DNA of 64,000 bases from Streptomyces sp. A2-16 (lineage in GTDB: Bacteria > Actinomycetota > Actinomycetes > Streptomycetales > Streptomycetaceae), in the NCBI RefSeq assembly GCF_018128905.1, contig NZ_CP063808.1, positions 2,728,001 to 2,792,000 of the forward strand, in the 5' to 3' direction. A program made the translations under genes and the position numbers. Position 1 is the first letter of the stretch, and every line of letters starts with the position of its first letter. Under the pieces are notes generated by a model, which worked only from the letters and a program-made list of their open reading frames with translations, had not been told where the DNA came from and searched no databases. Shown piece after piece: positions 52,160-60,758 of the stretch.

Positions 52160-55081
52160 ATGAGCGACCGGGCCCTGGTGGCCGAGCGCGGAGCTGAGCG
52201 GCAGGGGACGTCCGTCCCCGTCCGGCTCGCCGCCGTCTTCCTGCCCGCGCCGCTTCCCCGTGAGGGCCGGATCGCGTTCTGGGACCCCGAGGGCGCATCC
52301 CTGCCGACGGAGAGTTCCGGCACAGGCGCAGGTACAGGTACCAGCACTGGCGCCGGCACGGATCTCGACTCCGACCCGGACGCCGCGTCGCTCGAGAGCA
52401 TCGAGCTCACCGTCGTACGACCACATGGAGCCGGAGTCCGTCGCCGGACCGCCCCCGCCCTCTCGCTCCCGGTCGCCGAGGCCCTGCCGCTGCTCGTGCG
52501 GGCCCGGCGCGATCCCGCCGCCCATCCCGCCACCGCCTGCTGGGGCGCGGCCGCCCTGCACGCCCTGCGGCTCACCGCCCGTGGCCGCCTGCTGCCCGGC
52601 CTCACCGCCGGCGGCCACGACGCCTGGCGGGCCGGCCCCCTCGACCCGGACGACATCGCCCACCTGCGCGCGGTCGCCGCCGCCCTGCCCCCCGAGGGCC
52701 ACCCTGTTCCGCTGCCCGGCCCGGGCCCGCTGCTGCTGCCCGACCCGGAAGCCCTGATGCGCTCCTTCCTGGACGCCGTCGCCGACACCCTGCCCCGCAC
52801 CCCCGCCGCCCCCTTCGCCTCCGGCAGGCCCTTCGCCGCCCGCGCCCCGCAGCGGCTGCCGCACGCCCAGGACTGGGCCGCTGAGGTCGCCGCCGGCATG
52901 GACGCGGGCGTGCGGATCTCGCTCCGCCTGGATCTGTCGGCGTACAACCTGTTCAACGCCGAGGCCGAAGGCGTGCGCAGCGCGGGCGCGGCGATCGTCC
53001 AGGTGCACAGCCTCGCCGACCCGACCCTGGTGACCGACGCGGCGGCCCTGTGGGCGGGGGAGTCCGACGCCGTCTTCGGGCCACGCGCACGCGTGGACGC
53101 GGCCCTTGCGGTGCGCCGCGCCGCGCGGGTATGGCCTCCGCTGGACCGGCTCTCCGAGCAGGACGTCCCCGACGTACTGGCCCTGTCCGACGAGGAGCTG
53201 GGCGACCTGCTCGGCGTCGCGGCGACCCGGCTCGCGACGGCGGGGGTGGCGGTGCACTGGCCGCGGGACCTGGCACAGGACCTCAGCGCGGCGGCGGTCG
53301 TACGACCCGCTCCGGGCTCGGCGACCGACGGCACCGGCTTCTTCGAGAGCGAGGAACTCCTGCAGTTCCGCTGGCAGTTGGCGCTCGGCGGCGACCCGCT
53401 CAGCGAGGCCGAGATGGACGAGCTGGCCGAGGCCCACCGTCCCGTCGTACGCCTCAGGGACCAGTGGGTACTGGTCGACCCCGCGCTCGTCCGCAAGGCC
53501 CGCAAACGCGAACTGGGCCTGCTCGACCCGGTCGACGCGCTCTCCGTGGCCCTGACCGGCAGCGCGGAGGTCGACGGCGAGACGGTGGAGGCGGTCCCGG
53601 TCGGCACCCTCGCCGCCCTGCGCGACCGTCTGACGGCCGGAGTGCGCCCCGCCGAACCGCCCGCCGGCCTGCACGCCACGCTCCGCGACTACCAACTGCG
53701 CGGCCTGGCCTGGCTGGACCTCATGACCTCCCTCGGCCTCGGCGGCTGCCTCGCCGACGACATGGGACTCGGCAAGACCATCACCGTCATCGCCCTGCAC
53801 CTGCGCCGGGCGCGCCGCGAGCCCACCCTCGTGGTCTGCCCCGCGTCCCTGCTGGGCAACTGGCAGCGGGAGATCACCCGGTTCGCGCCGGGCGTCCCCG
53901 TCCGCCGCTTCCACGGCACCGAGCGCAGTCTGGACGACCTCGACGGCGGCTTCGTCCTCACCACGTACGGCACCATGCGGGCGGCGGCGGCAAGGCTGGC
54001 CGAACAGCGCTGGGGCATGGTCGTCGCGGACGAGGCCCAGCATGTGAAGAACCCGTACTCGGCGACCGCGAAGGCCCTGCGCACGATCCCGTCGCCCGCG
54101 CGCGTGGCGCTGACCGGCACCCCGGTCGAGAACAACCTCTCCGAACTGTGGGCCCTGCTCGACTGGACGACCCCCGGACTCCTCGGCCCGCTCAAGTCCT
54201 TCCGCGCCCGGCACGCGCGCGCGGTGGAGAACGGCGAGGACGAGGAGGCGGTGACCAGGCTGGCGCGGCTGGTGCGGCCCTTCCTCCTGCGCCGCAAGAA
54301 GTCCGACCCGGGCATCGTCCCCGAACTGCCGCCGAAGACCGAGACGGACCATCCGGTACCGCTCACCCGGGAACAGGCCTCGCTGTACGAGGCGGTGGTG
54401 CGGGAGTCGATGCTGGCGATCGAGACCGCGCAGGGCATCGCCCGCCGGGGCCTGGTCCTGAAGCTGCTGGGCGCGCTGAAGCAGATCTGCGACCACCCCG
54501 CGCTGTACCTGAAGGAGGAGGTCCCGTCGACGGCCGGTGAGCGACTGGTCGCCCGCTCCGGCAAACTGGCCCTGCTGGACGAGCTGTTGGACACCCTGCT
54601 GGCCGAGGACGGCTCGGCTCTCGTCTTCACGCAGTACGTGGGCATGGCCCGCCTGATCACCGCCCATCTCGCCGCCCGCGCGGTCCCGGTGGAGCTGCTG
54701 CACGGCGGGACGCCGGTGCCGGAGCGCGAGCGCATGGTGGACCGTTTCCAGAGCGGCGCCACCCCGGTCCTGGTGCTGTCCCTGAAGGCGGCGGGCACGG
54801 GCCTGAACCTCACCCGCGCGGGACACGTGGTCCACTTCGACCGCTGGTGGAACCCCGCCGTGGAGGAACAGGCCACCGACCGCGCCTACCGCATCGGCCA
54901 GACCCAGCCCGTCCAGGTCCACCGCCTCATCACCGAGGGCACGGTGGAGGACCGCATCGCAGAGATGCTCGAATCCAAGCGCGCCCTCGCCGACGCGATC
55001 CTCGGCTCCGGCGAGTCCGCCCTCACCGAACTCACCGACCGCGACCTGACCGACCTGGTCTCCCTCCGGAGGCCGTCATGA
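52160..55081 (+). CDS. SNF2/SWI2-family helicase-like ATPase
   Basis: 973-residue double-stranded DNA translocase. The N-terminal 500 residues match the bacterial SNF2 accessory region. The motor is at about 500-970: Walker A DDMGLGKTITV near residue 533, DEAQHVKN near 623 (DEAH-box variant), LTGTPVENNLSELWALLDW, then the C-terminal helicase lobe with GTGLNLTRAGHVVHFDRWWN and AYRIGQTQPV. It probably remodels nucleoprotein during repair. The GGGAGG upstream fits the ATG 52160; a GTG 12 bases earlier is also open. Overlaps the SWIM gene by ATGA. Confidence 0.92.
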   Translation: MSDRALVAERGAERQGTSVPVRLAAVFLPAPLPREGRIAFWDPEGASLPTESSGTGAGTGTSTGAGTDLDSDPDAASLESIELTVVRPHGAGVRRRTAPALSLPVAEALPLLVRARRDPAAHPATACWGAAALHALRLTARGRLLPGLTAGGHDAWRAGPLDPDDIAHLRAVAAALPPEGHPVPLPGPGPLLLPDPEALMRSFLDAVADTLPRTPAAPFASGRPFAARAPQRLPHAQDWAAEVAAGMDAGVRISLRLDLSAYNLFNAEAEGVRSAGAAIVQVHSLADPTLVTDAAALWAGESDAVFGPRARVDAALAVRRAARVWPPLDRLSEQDVPDVLALSDEELGDLLGVAATRLATAGVAVHWPRDLAQDLSAAAVVRPAPGSATDGTGFFESEELLQFRWQLALGGDPLSEAEMDELAEAHRPVVRLRDQWVLVDPALVRKARKRELGLLDPVDALSVALTGSAEVDGETVEAVPVGTLAALRDRLTAGVRPAEPPAGLHATLRDYQLRGLAWLDLMTSLGLGGCLADDMGLGKTITVIALHLRRARREPTLVVCPASLLGNWQREITRFAPGVPVRRFHGTERSLDDLDGGFVLTTYGTMRAAAARLAEQRWGMVVADEAQHVKNPYSATAKALRTIPSPARVALTGTPVENNLSELWALLDWTTPGLLGPLKSFRARHARAVENGEDEEAVTRLARLVRPFLLRRKKSDPGIVPELPPKTETDHPVPLTREQASLYEAVVRESMLAIETAQGIARRGLVLKLLGALKQICDHPALYLKEEVPSTAGERLVARSGKLALLDELLDTLLAEDGSALVFTQYVGMARLITAHLAARAVPVELLHGGTPVPERERMVDRFQSGATPVLVLSLKAAGTGLNLTRAGHVVHFDRWWNPAVEEQATDRAYRIGQTQPVQVHRLITEGTVEDRIAEMLESKRALADAILGSGESALTELTDRDLTDLVSLRRPS

Positions 55082-57729
55082 CCCCGGGCCCCGCCGACGA
55101 GGCCCGCCGCGCCCTGCGGGCAGCACGGGAGCGGGCGAGCCGGGAGGCGACGGGGGACGCGGGCGGAGTCTCCGACGCCGGGAAGCCGCGGGAGAGCGCC
55201 GACTCCGCGGTGGACGGCGCCGACAGCTCGGTGGTGCCTGGGCCGGACAGTTCGGGGCCGCTGGAGGCGGGTGACGTGGGCGCGGGGGACGCGGGCAGAG
55301 TGACGGCTCCCGGCCCGGCCCGCGGGGAACCACAGGAGGCGGGTGAGTCCGCGACACCGAGCGACGCGGCCCGCGCGGCCCTACGAGAAGCCCGGCGAGC
55401 CGCGAGGGCGAGCGGTGTCGAGGGGTGGCCGGAGGCGGGTGCCGGTGGTGCCGCGTCTGGCGCCGTCGGTCCTGCCCGGTCCGGCGTTTCTGAGTCGGAG
55501 GGTGTCGCGGCGCGGCGGGCCGCGAGGGCGGGCGGTGTCGAGGGTCGGGCGCAGACGGGTGGCGGTGGTGCCGCGTCTGGCGCCGTCGGTCCTGCCCGGT
55601 CCGGCGTTTCTGAGTCGGAGGGTGTCGTGGCGCGGCGGGCCGCGAGCGCGGGCGGTGTCGAAGGACGGTCGGAGGGGGGTGCCGGTGGTGCCGCCTCCGA
55701 TGCTGTCGGCCTCACTCAGTCCCGGCACGGTTCGAGCGCCGACGCGGCCGGTGCCACGGGCCGGAGCGACGAGGGCCCTGCCTCGACCGGCTCCGTCGAG
55801 TCCTCCGTCGAGTCCTCCGTCGAGTCCTCCGTCGAGTCCTCTGTCGGGTCCACGGGTGGAGAAACGGATCCCGGCGCCGATACGTCCACCCCCACCGCGG
55901 ACGCCCGTGACACCGAGTCCCTGCGTCCCGGCCCACGCCCCGCCGATGCCGCGCGTGAAGCGCTGCGGGCGGCTCGGAAGAGGCGGGCGGACGCCGAGGC
56001 CGCGGAAGTGGAGGCCATCCTCACGCGTCGGCCCCGCAAGACGGGCCCGGCCGCGTCCCAGGACCGGAGCCGGACACCGGGCCCCACCGCCGGCGTACGG
56101 GCGCGTGACGTACGGGAGTTGCTGGCCGGCGCCTTCCGGATGCCCGACGACGTGGCCCCGCCGGAAGAGGAGCGCGAGGACAACGGAGGCACGCGGCAAG
56201 GAAGTTCCCCGCGTGAGACCCCCGCACCAAACGGCAGCGCCCTGAACAGCGACACGCTGGACCGATTCGACACGGCCGCACCGACCCCGACCGCCGAGCC
56301 CCCCACGCCCACCGGCCCCAGCCACCCGACCCCGACCGCCGAAGCCTCCGCGGGCACCGGCACCCCCTACTCGGCCACGCCCGGCGAGGCCCCCGCGGCG
56401 GCCGCCTCCCCCAAGCGCGCGCTCCCTCCGACCCCCGCCTCGCCCTCCCCCCGCCACCCCCACTCCATGGCCGCCCCCAACCGGGACAACGACCTGCGGC
56501 GCACCTTCGCCGCCTTCCCTCCCCGGACCTCCGAGGACGCCCGGTTCGCCGCGACCTGGTGGGGCAACGCCTGGGTCTCCGCGCTGGAAGAGGGCGCGCT
56601 GGACGCCAAGCGGCTCGCGCGGGGCCGGAGTTACGCCGAGCAGGGGCATGTCGACGCGATCACCGTGACGCCGGGACTGGTGCTCGCCTATGTGCAGGGC
56701 AGCCGCCCCCGGCCGTACCGCGTGCAGGTGCGGTTGCGGACGCTCGGCGAGGCCGACTGGGACCGGTTCCTGGACCTCGCCGCCGACAAGACCGGACACA
56801 TCGCCGCACTGCTCGACAAGGAGATGCCGCAGGCGCTGGCCGAATGCGGAGTGCCGTTGCTCCCCGGTCCGGGCGATCTCGAACCGCAGTGCAGCTGCCC
56901 CGACCGCGGTCACCCCTGCAAGCACGCCGCCGCCCTCTGCTACCAGACGGCACGCCTGCTCGACGCCGACCCCTTCGTCCTGCTCCTGCTGCGCGGCCGG
57001 GGCGAACGCGAGCTCCTCGACGCCCTGTCCCGCCTGAGCGCGGCCCGCGCGGCCCGTGCCGCGCAGGAGCACGAACCGGCGCCTCTGCCCGGCGTACGGG
57101 CCAGTGAGGCCCTCGCGCCCCGCCGGCTCGCACCGCTTCCGGAGCCGTTGCCCGTCCCTGCGCACCCCGAGCAGCCCCCGGCGTACCCCGCCGCCCCGGG
57201 CGGCCCCGACCCCTTCGCCCTGGACCAGCTGGCCACCGACGCCGCCGCCCGCGCCCACACCCTGCTCGGTACCGGCCGCGACCCGGTCGGCGAACTCACC
57301 CTCTGGCAGGACGCGGTACGCCTCGCCGCCGCCCGCCCCGGATCCGGTCTCACCGCCGGTACCCGCGCCCTCTACGCCTCCCTCGCCTCCGCCACCGACC
57401 GCGCCCCGGCCGATCTGGCCCGCGCGGTCGCCGCCTGGAGGCAGGGCGGGCTCGAAGGACTCGCAGTCCTCGAAGAGCCCTGGGACCCACCGGCAGGCCG
57501 TTTCGACCGGGCCCGGCCGCTGCTCCTCGCCGCCGACCTCCCCGCCTTCCGCCCCTGGCGCAACCACCTCACCCACCCCCGCGGCCACCTCCAGCTCCGC
57601 CTCGGCCGCGACGGCCTGTGGTACGCCTACGAGTCCGAACCGGGCCACGACGACTGGTGGCCCCGCGGCACCCCCGACCTGGACCCGGTCGGCGCCCTCA
57701 CCGGCCTCGGCACACCGACCGACCTCTGA
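55078..57729 (+). CDS. SWIM zinc-finger protein with repeat-rich linker
   Basis: 883 residues, co-translated with the SNF2 gene. The SWIM motif QCSCPDRGHPCKHAAAL (CxCx6CxH) is at about 603-619, after a conserved domain starting FAATWWGNAWVSALEEG. Residues 106-225 are three 40-residue tandem repeats (GGVEGRAQTGGGGAASGAVG core), then 4-residue ESSV repeats; this linker is probably disordered and fast evolving. Residues 1-100 are helical and acidic. The C-terminal 280 residues are helical with a W-rich end. Partner of SNF2 ATPases in bacteria; role likely DNA repair. Confidence 0.88.
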   Translation: MTPGPADEARRALRAARERASREATGDAGGVSDAGKPRESADSAVDGADSSVVPGPDSSGPLEAGDVGAGDAGRVTAPGPARGEPQEAGESATPSDAARAALREARRAARASGVEGWPEAGAGGAASGAVGPARSGVSESEGVAARRAARAGGVEGRAQTGGGGAASGAVGPARSGVSESEGVVARRAASAGGVEGRSEGGAGGAASDAVGLTQSRHGSSADAAGATGRSDEGPASTGSVESSVESSVESSVESSVGSTGGETDPGADTSTPTADARDTESLRPGPRPADAAREALRAARKRRADAEAAEVEAILTRRPRKTGPAASQDRSRTPGPTAGVRARDVRELLAGAFRMPDDVAPPEEEREDNGGTRQGSSPRETPAPNGSALNSDTLDRFDTAAPTPTAEPPTPTGPSHPTPTAEASAGTGTPYSATPGEAPAAAASPKRALPPTPASPSPRHPHSMAAPNRDNDLRRTFAAFPPRTSEDARFAATWWGNAWVSALEEGALDAKRLARGRSYAEQGHVDAITVTPGLVLAYVQGSRPRPYRVQVRLRTLGEADWDRFLDLAADKTGHIAALLDKEMPQALAECGVPLLPGPGDLEPQCSCPDRGHPCKHAAALCYQTARLLDADPFVLLLLRGRGERELLDALSRLSAARAARAAQEHEPAPLPGVRASEALAPRRLAPLPEPLPVPAHPEQPPAYPAAPGGPDPFALDQLATDAAARAHTLLGTGRDPVGELTLWQDAVRLAAARPGSGLTAGTRALYASLASATDRAPADLARAVAAWRQGGLEGLAVLEEPWDPPAGRFDRARPLLLAADLPAFRPWRNHLTHPRGHLQLRLGRDGLWYAYESEPGHDDWWPRGTPDLDPVGALTGLGTPTDL
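55393..55712 (+). repeat. 120-bp coding tandem repeat
   Basis: Units of 120 bp begin at 55393, 55513 and 55633; the third is partial. They encode the 40-residue repeat of the SWIM protein and keep the reading frame. Units 1 and 2 agree closely; unit 3 has drifted. Confidence 0.9.
55797..55850 (+). repeat. 12-bp coding tandem repeat (ESSV)
   Basis: Four to five copies of GAGTCCTCCGTC encode Ser-Ser-Val-Glu repeats in the SWIM protein linker. Confidence 0.85.
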
Positions 57730-57932
57730 CCGCCGGACTTCTCCCCGACCGACTCAGGCCACCTGGCCTCGCACCGTGCCCGCCAACCCCACCGCCGGCC
57801 GGACAGCACCCGCCCACCCCCCGGCGCCGCACCCCCACACCCCCCCGACACCACCCTCCCGCCCCCGTGAAGGCCGTGTGAGAGTTCGCCGGTGATGTTC
57901 GGTAGCCAAGTGTGAGGAGTAGGGGCCAAGGG
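57730..57932. other. GC-rich gap
   Basis: No gene supported between the SWIM protein and the PcaL-like gene. It is a C-rich tract with no obvious hairpin. Confidence 0.5.
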
Positions 57933-57961
57933 TTCGAAGGGTAAGAAAAGGCGGTTAGCGT
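57933..57961 (+). promoter_or_regulatory. Leaderless promoter of the PcaL-like gene
   Basis: TTCGAA (57933-57938), 17 bases, TAGCGT (57956-57961). Initiation is expected at 57968, one base before the GTG at 57969; no Shine-Dalgarno. Confidence 0.55.
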
Positions 57962-57968
57962 GGGGGCC

Positions 57969-59267
57969 GTGAGTGAGATGCAGACCCCCGCCCTCCAGTA
58001 CCGCTTCGACGGCCCGGACGACGCCCCGGTCCTCATCCTGGGGCCCTCGCTCGGGACCACCTGGCACATGTGGGACCGCCAGGTCCCGGACCTGGTCAAG
58101 CAGTGGCGCGTCTTCCGCTACGACCTGCCGGGACACGGCGGCGCCCCCGCCTACCCGGCGGGTTCCGTCCGCGACCTCACCGACCGGCTGCTCGCCACAC
58201 TCGACCGGTTCGGCGTGCAGCGCTTCGGCTACGCGGGCTGCGCGCTCGGCGGGGCGGTCGGCATGGAGCTGGCCCTGCGCCACCCGGAGCGGCTCGCCTC
58301 CCTCGCGCTGATCGCCGCCTCGCCCCGCTTCGGCACGGCCGACGAGTTCCGCCAGCGCGGGGTGATCGTACGGACGAACGGCCTGGACCCGATCGCCCGT
58401 ACGTCCCCGGAGCGCTGGTTCACCTCAGGGTTCGCCGCCGCCCAGCCCGCGATCACCGAGTGGGCCGTGCAGATGGTGCGCACCACGGACCCCGGCTGCT
58501 ACATCGCGGCCTGCGAGGCGCTCGCCGCGTTCGACGTACGGGCCGAGCTCGCGAGCGTCGGGGTGCCGACCCTGGTCCTCGTCGGCTCCGACGACCAGGT
58601 CACCGGCCCGGCCGAGGCCCGCACGCTGGTCGCCGGCATCCCGGACGCCCGGCTCGCCGTCGTGCCCGGCGCCTCCCACCTGGTGCCCGTCGAGCAGCCC
58701 GCCGCCGTGACCGACCTGCTCGTCAGACACTTCTCCACCGCCTGGCAGCCCGCCTTCGACTCCACCACCGGCCAGACGGCGATCCCCACGGCCCCGGTCA
58801 CGCCGGTCCTCACGTCGGCGCCGCCGCACCCCGTGCCGATCGCCGAGATCGCCCCCGCCGCCCCGGACCCCCAGGCGGCGGGCCGTGTCGATCCGTACGA
58901 CGCCGGCATCAAGGTGCGCCGCGAAGTGCTCGGCGACGCGCACGTGGACGGGGTACTGGCGCAGGCCGACGACTTCTCGGGCGACTTCCAGGAACTCCTC
59001 ACCCGCTACGCCTGGGGCGAGATCTGGGACCGGCCGGGGCTCGACCGCCGCTCCCGCAGCATCGCCACCCTCACCGCCCTGGTCGCGGGCGGACACCTGG
59101 ACGAGCTCGCCTCCCACACCCGGGCCGCCCTGCGCAACGGCCTGACCCCCTCCGAGATCAAGGAAGTGCTGCTCCAGGCGGCCGTGTACTGCGGTGTCCC
59201 GGCGGCCAACAGCGCGTTCAAGGTGGCTCAGCAGGTCATCCGCGAGGAGACCACCCCCACCGAGTGA
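57969..59267 (+). CDS. PcaL-like enol-lactonase/carboxymuconolactone decarboxylase fusion
   Basis: 432 residues. The N-terminal 270 form an alpha/beta hydrolase of the 3-oxoadipate enol-lactonase type (LGPSLGTTWHMW oxyanion region, GSDDQVTGP acid, GASHLVPVEQP His). The nucleophile elbow reads GYAGCALGG: Ala92 (GCG) stands where Ser is expected. After a Pro/Ala linker the C-terminal 120 residues are a complete CMD/AhpD-like domain (RSRSIATLTALVAGGHLDEL, AAVYCGVPAANSAF). No other pca gene is nearby. The true lactonase activity is therefore doubtful. Confidence 0.85.
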   Translation: MSEMQTPALQYRFDGPDDAPVLILGPSLGTTWHMWDRQVPDLVKQWRVFRYDLPGHGGAPAYPAGSVRDLTDRLLATLDRFGVQRFGYAGCALGGAVGMELALRHPERLASLALIAASPRFGTADEFRQRGVIVRTNGLDPIARTSPERWFTSGFAAAQPAITEWAVQMVRTTDPGCYIAACEALAAFDVRAELASVGVPTLVLVGSDDQVTGPAEARTLVAGIPDARLAVVPGASHLVPVEQPAAVTDLLVRHFSTAWQPAFDSTTGQTAIPTAPVTPVLTSAPPHPVPIAEIAPAAPDPQAAGRVDPYDAGIKVRREVLGDAHVDGVLAQADDFSGDFQELLTRYAWGEIWDRPGLDRRSRSIATLTALVAGGHLDELASHTRAALRNGLTPSEIKEVLLQAAVYCGVPAANSAFKVAQQVIREETTPTE

Positions 59268-59299
59268 GCCGGGCGTCCCGCCCGGTGCAGGATGGACCC

Positions 59300-59935
59300 A
59301 TGAAGCTCACGAAGATGTCGCACGCCTGTGTCCGGCTGGAGAAGGACGGACGGACGCTCGTCCTGGACCCCGGGGCCTTCAGCGAGGAGGACGCCGCCCT
59401 CGGCGCGGACGCGATCCTCGTCACGCACGAACACCCCGACCACTTCAGCGAGGAACGCCTGAGGGCGGCCCTGGACGCCAACCCGGCCGCCGAGATCTGG
59501 ACGCTGAAGTCGGTCGCCGAGAAGATCGGGGCGGCCTTCCCGGGCCGCGTCCACACCGTCGGCCACGGCGACACCTTCACCGCCGCCGGCTTCGACGTCC
59601 AGGTCCACGGCGAACTGCACGCCGTGATCCACCCGGACATCCCGCGCATCACCAACGTCGGCTACCTCGTCGACGGCGGCCGGGTCTTCCACCCCGGCGA
59701 CGCCCTCACCGTCCCCGACCACGCCGTCGAGACGCTGATGCTCCCCGTGATGGCGCCCTGGAGCAAGATCTCCGAGGTCATCGACTACGTCCGTGAGGTC
59801 GGGCCGCAGCGCGCCTACGACATCCACGACGCCCTGCTCACCGACCTCGCCCGCCCGATCTACGACAACCAGATCGGCGCCCTCGGCGGCGCGGAGCACC
59901 TGCGGCTGAAGCCGGGGGAGAGCACGGCTCTGTGA
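59300..59935 (+). CDS. Metallo-beta-lactamase-fold hydrolase (UlaG-like)
   Basis: 211 residues. THEHPDHF holds the first metal motif (HxHxDH); the N-terminal LTKMSHACVRLEKDGRTLVLDPG is characteristic of the UlaG/RomA-like Zn-hydrolase branch. Further ligands are GELHAVIHPDIP and FHPGDALTVPD. Substrate unknown. It follows the PcaL-like gene after 32 bases. Confidence 0.9.
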   Translation: MKLTKMSHACVRLEKDGRTLVLDPGAFSEEDAALGADAILVTHEHPDHFSEERLRAALDANPAAEIWTLKSVAEKIGAAFPGRVHTVGHGDTFTAAGFDVQVHGELHAVIHPDIPRITNVGYLVDGGRVFHPGDALTVPDHAVETLMLPVMAPWSKISEVIDYVREVGPQRAYDIHDALLTDLARPIYDNQIGALGGAEHLRLKPGESTAL

Positions 59936-59936
59936 G

Positions 59937-59958
59937 TGTCAGTGCCGCCCGGTAGGTT
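59937..59958 (+). promoter_or_regulatory. PafBC-type DNA-damage promoter of xthA, leaderless
   Basis: TGTCAGTG (59937-59944), 8 bases, TAGGTT (59953-59958). This is a full match to the RecA-independent damage promoter. The -10 ends 7 bases before the ATG at 59966, so the mRNA should be leaderless. Confidence 0.7.
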
Positions 59959-59965
59959 GTCAGGC

Positions 59966-60745
59966 ATGCGCATCGCGACCTGGAACGTCAACTCGATCAC
60001 CGCCCGACTCCCGAGGCTGCTGGCCTGGCTGGAGAGCACCGGCACCGATGTGCTGTGCCTCCAGGAGGCCAAGCTGGCCGAGGAGCAGTTCCCGTTCGAC
60101 CAGCTGCGCGAGGCGGGCTACGAGGCGGCGGTCAACGCGACGGGGCGGTGGAACGGAGTGGCGGTGATCTCCCGGCTCGGCATCGAGGACGTCGTCAAGG
60201 GCCTGCCCGGCGACCCCGGCTACGACGGCGCCCCGGAGCCCCGCGCGATCTCCGCGACCTGCGGCCCGGTCCGCGTCTGGTCGGTCTATGTGCCCAACGG
60301 CCGCGAGGTGGATCACCCGCACTACGCCTACAAGCTCCAGTGGTTCGAGGCCCTCAAGGCCGCCGTCGCCGGTGACGCGGCGGGCAGCCGCCCCTTCGCG
60401 GTCCTGGGCGACTACAACGTGGCGCCGACGGACGACGACGTCTACGACGTGGCCGCCTTCGAGGGCCTCACCCACGTCACCCCGGCCGAGCGCGCCGCCC
60501 TCGCCTCCCTGCGCGAGGCGGGCCTGTCGGACGTGGTCCCGCGCCCCCTGAAGTACGACCACCCGTTCACGTACTGGGACTACCGCCAGCTCTGCTTCCC
60601 CAAGAACCGCGGCATGCGCATCGACCTGGTGTACGGCAACGAACCTTTCGCGAAGGCCGTCACCGACGCGTACGTCGACCGCGAGGAGCGCAAGGGCAAG
60701 GGCGCGTCCGACCACGCGCCGGTCGTGGTCGACCTCGACGTCTAG
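59966..60745 (+). CDS. xthA: Exodeoxyribonuclease III
   Basis: 259-residue AP endonuclease/exonuclease. Catalytic motifs: ATWNVNSITARL, LCLQEAKL with the metal Glu, VYVPNGREVDHPHY, LGDYNVAPTDDDV, and the C-terminal GASDHAPVVVDL with the catalytic His. The conserved YWDYR and MRIDLVYG are present. The start ATG 59966 is set by the leaderless promoter. It repairs abasic sites and 3' blocked ends. It ends 13 bases from the convergent SGNH gene. Confidence 0.96.
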   Translation: MRIATWNVNSITARLPRLLAWLESTGTDVLCLQEAKLAEEQFPFDQLREAGYEAAVNATGRWNGVAVISRLGIEDVVKGLPGDPGYDGAPEPRAISATCGPVRVWSVYVPNGREVDHPHYAYKLQWFEALKAAVAGDAAGSRPFAVLGDYNVAPTDDDVYDVAAFEGLTHVTPAERAALASLREAGLSDVVPRPLKYDHPFTYWDYRQLCFPKNRGMRIDLVYGNEPFAKAVTDAYVDREERKGKGASDHAPVVVDLDV

Positions 60746-60758
60746 GCCCGGCGCGGGC
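60746..60758. terminator. Short hairpin filling the convergent gap
   Basis: GCCCG-GCG-CGGGC is exactly the 13-base gap between the xthA stop and the SGNH stop. Weak as a terminator because of the 5-bp stem. Confidence 0.35.

Noticed and set aside
51419..54922. 1167-residue minus-strand frame antisense to the SNF2 gene
   Set aside because: No recognisable domain; the plus strand encodes the full SNF2 motor.
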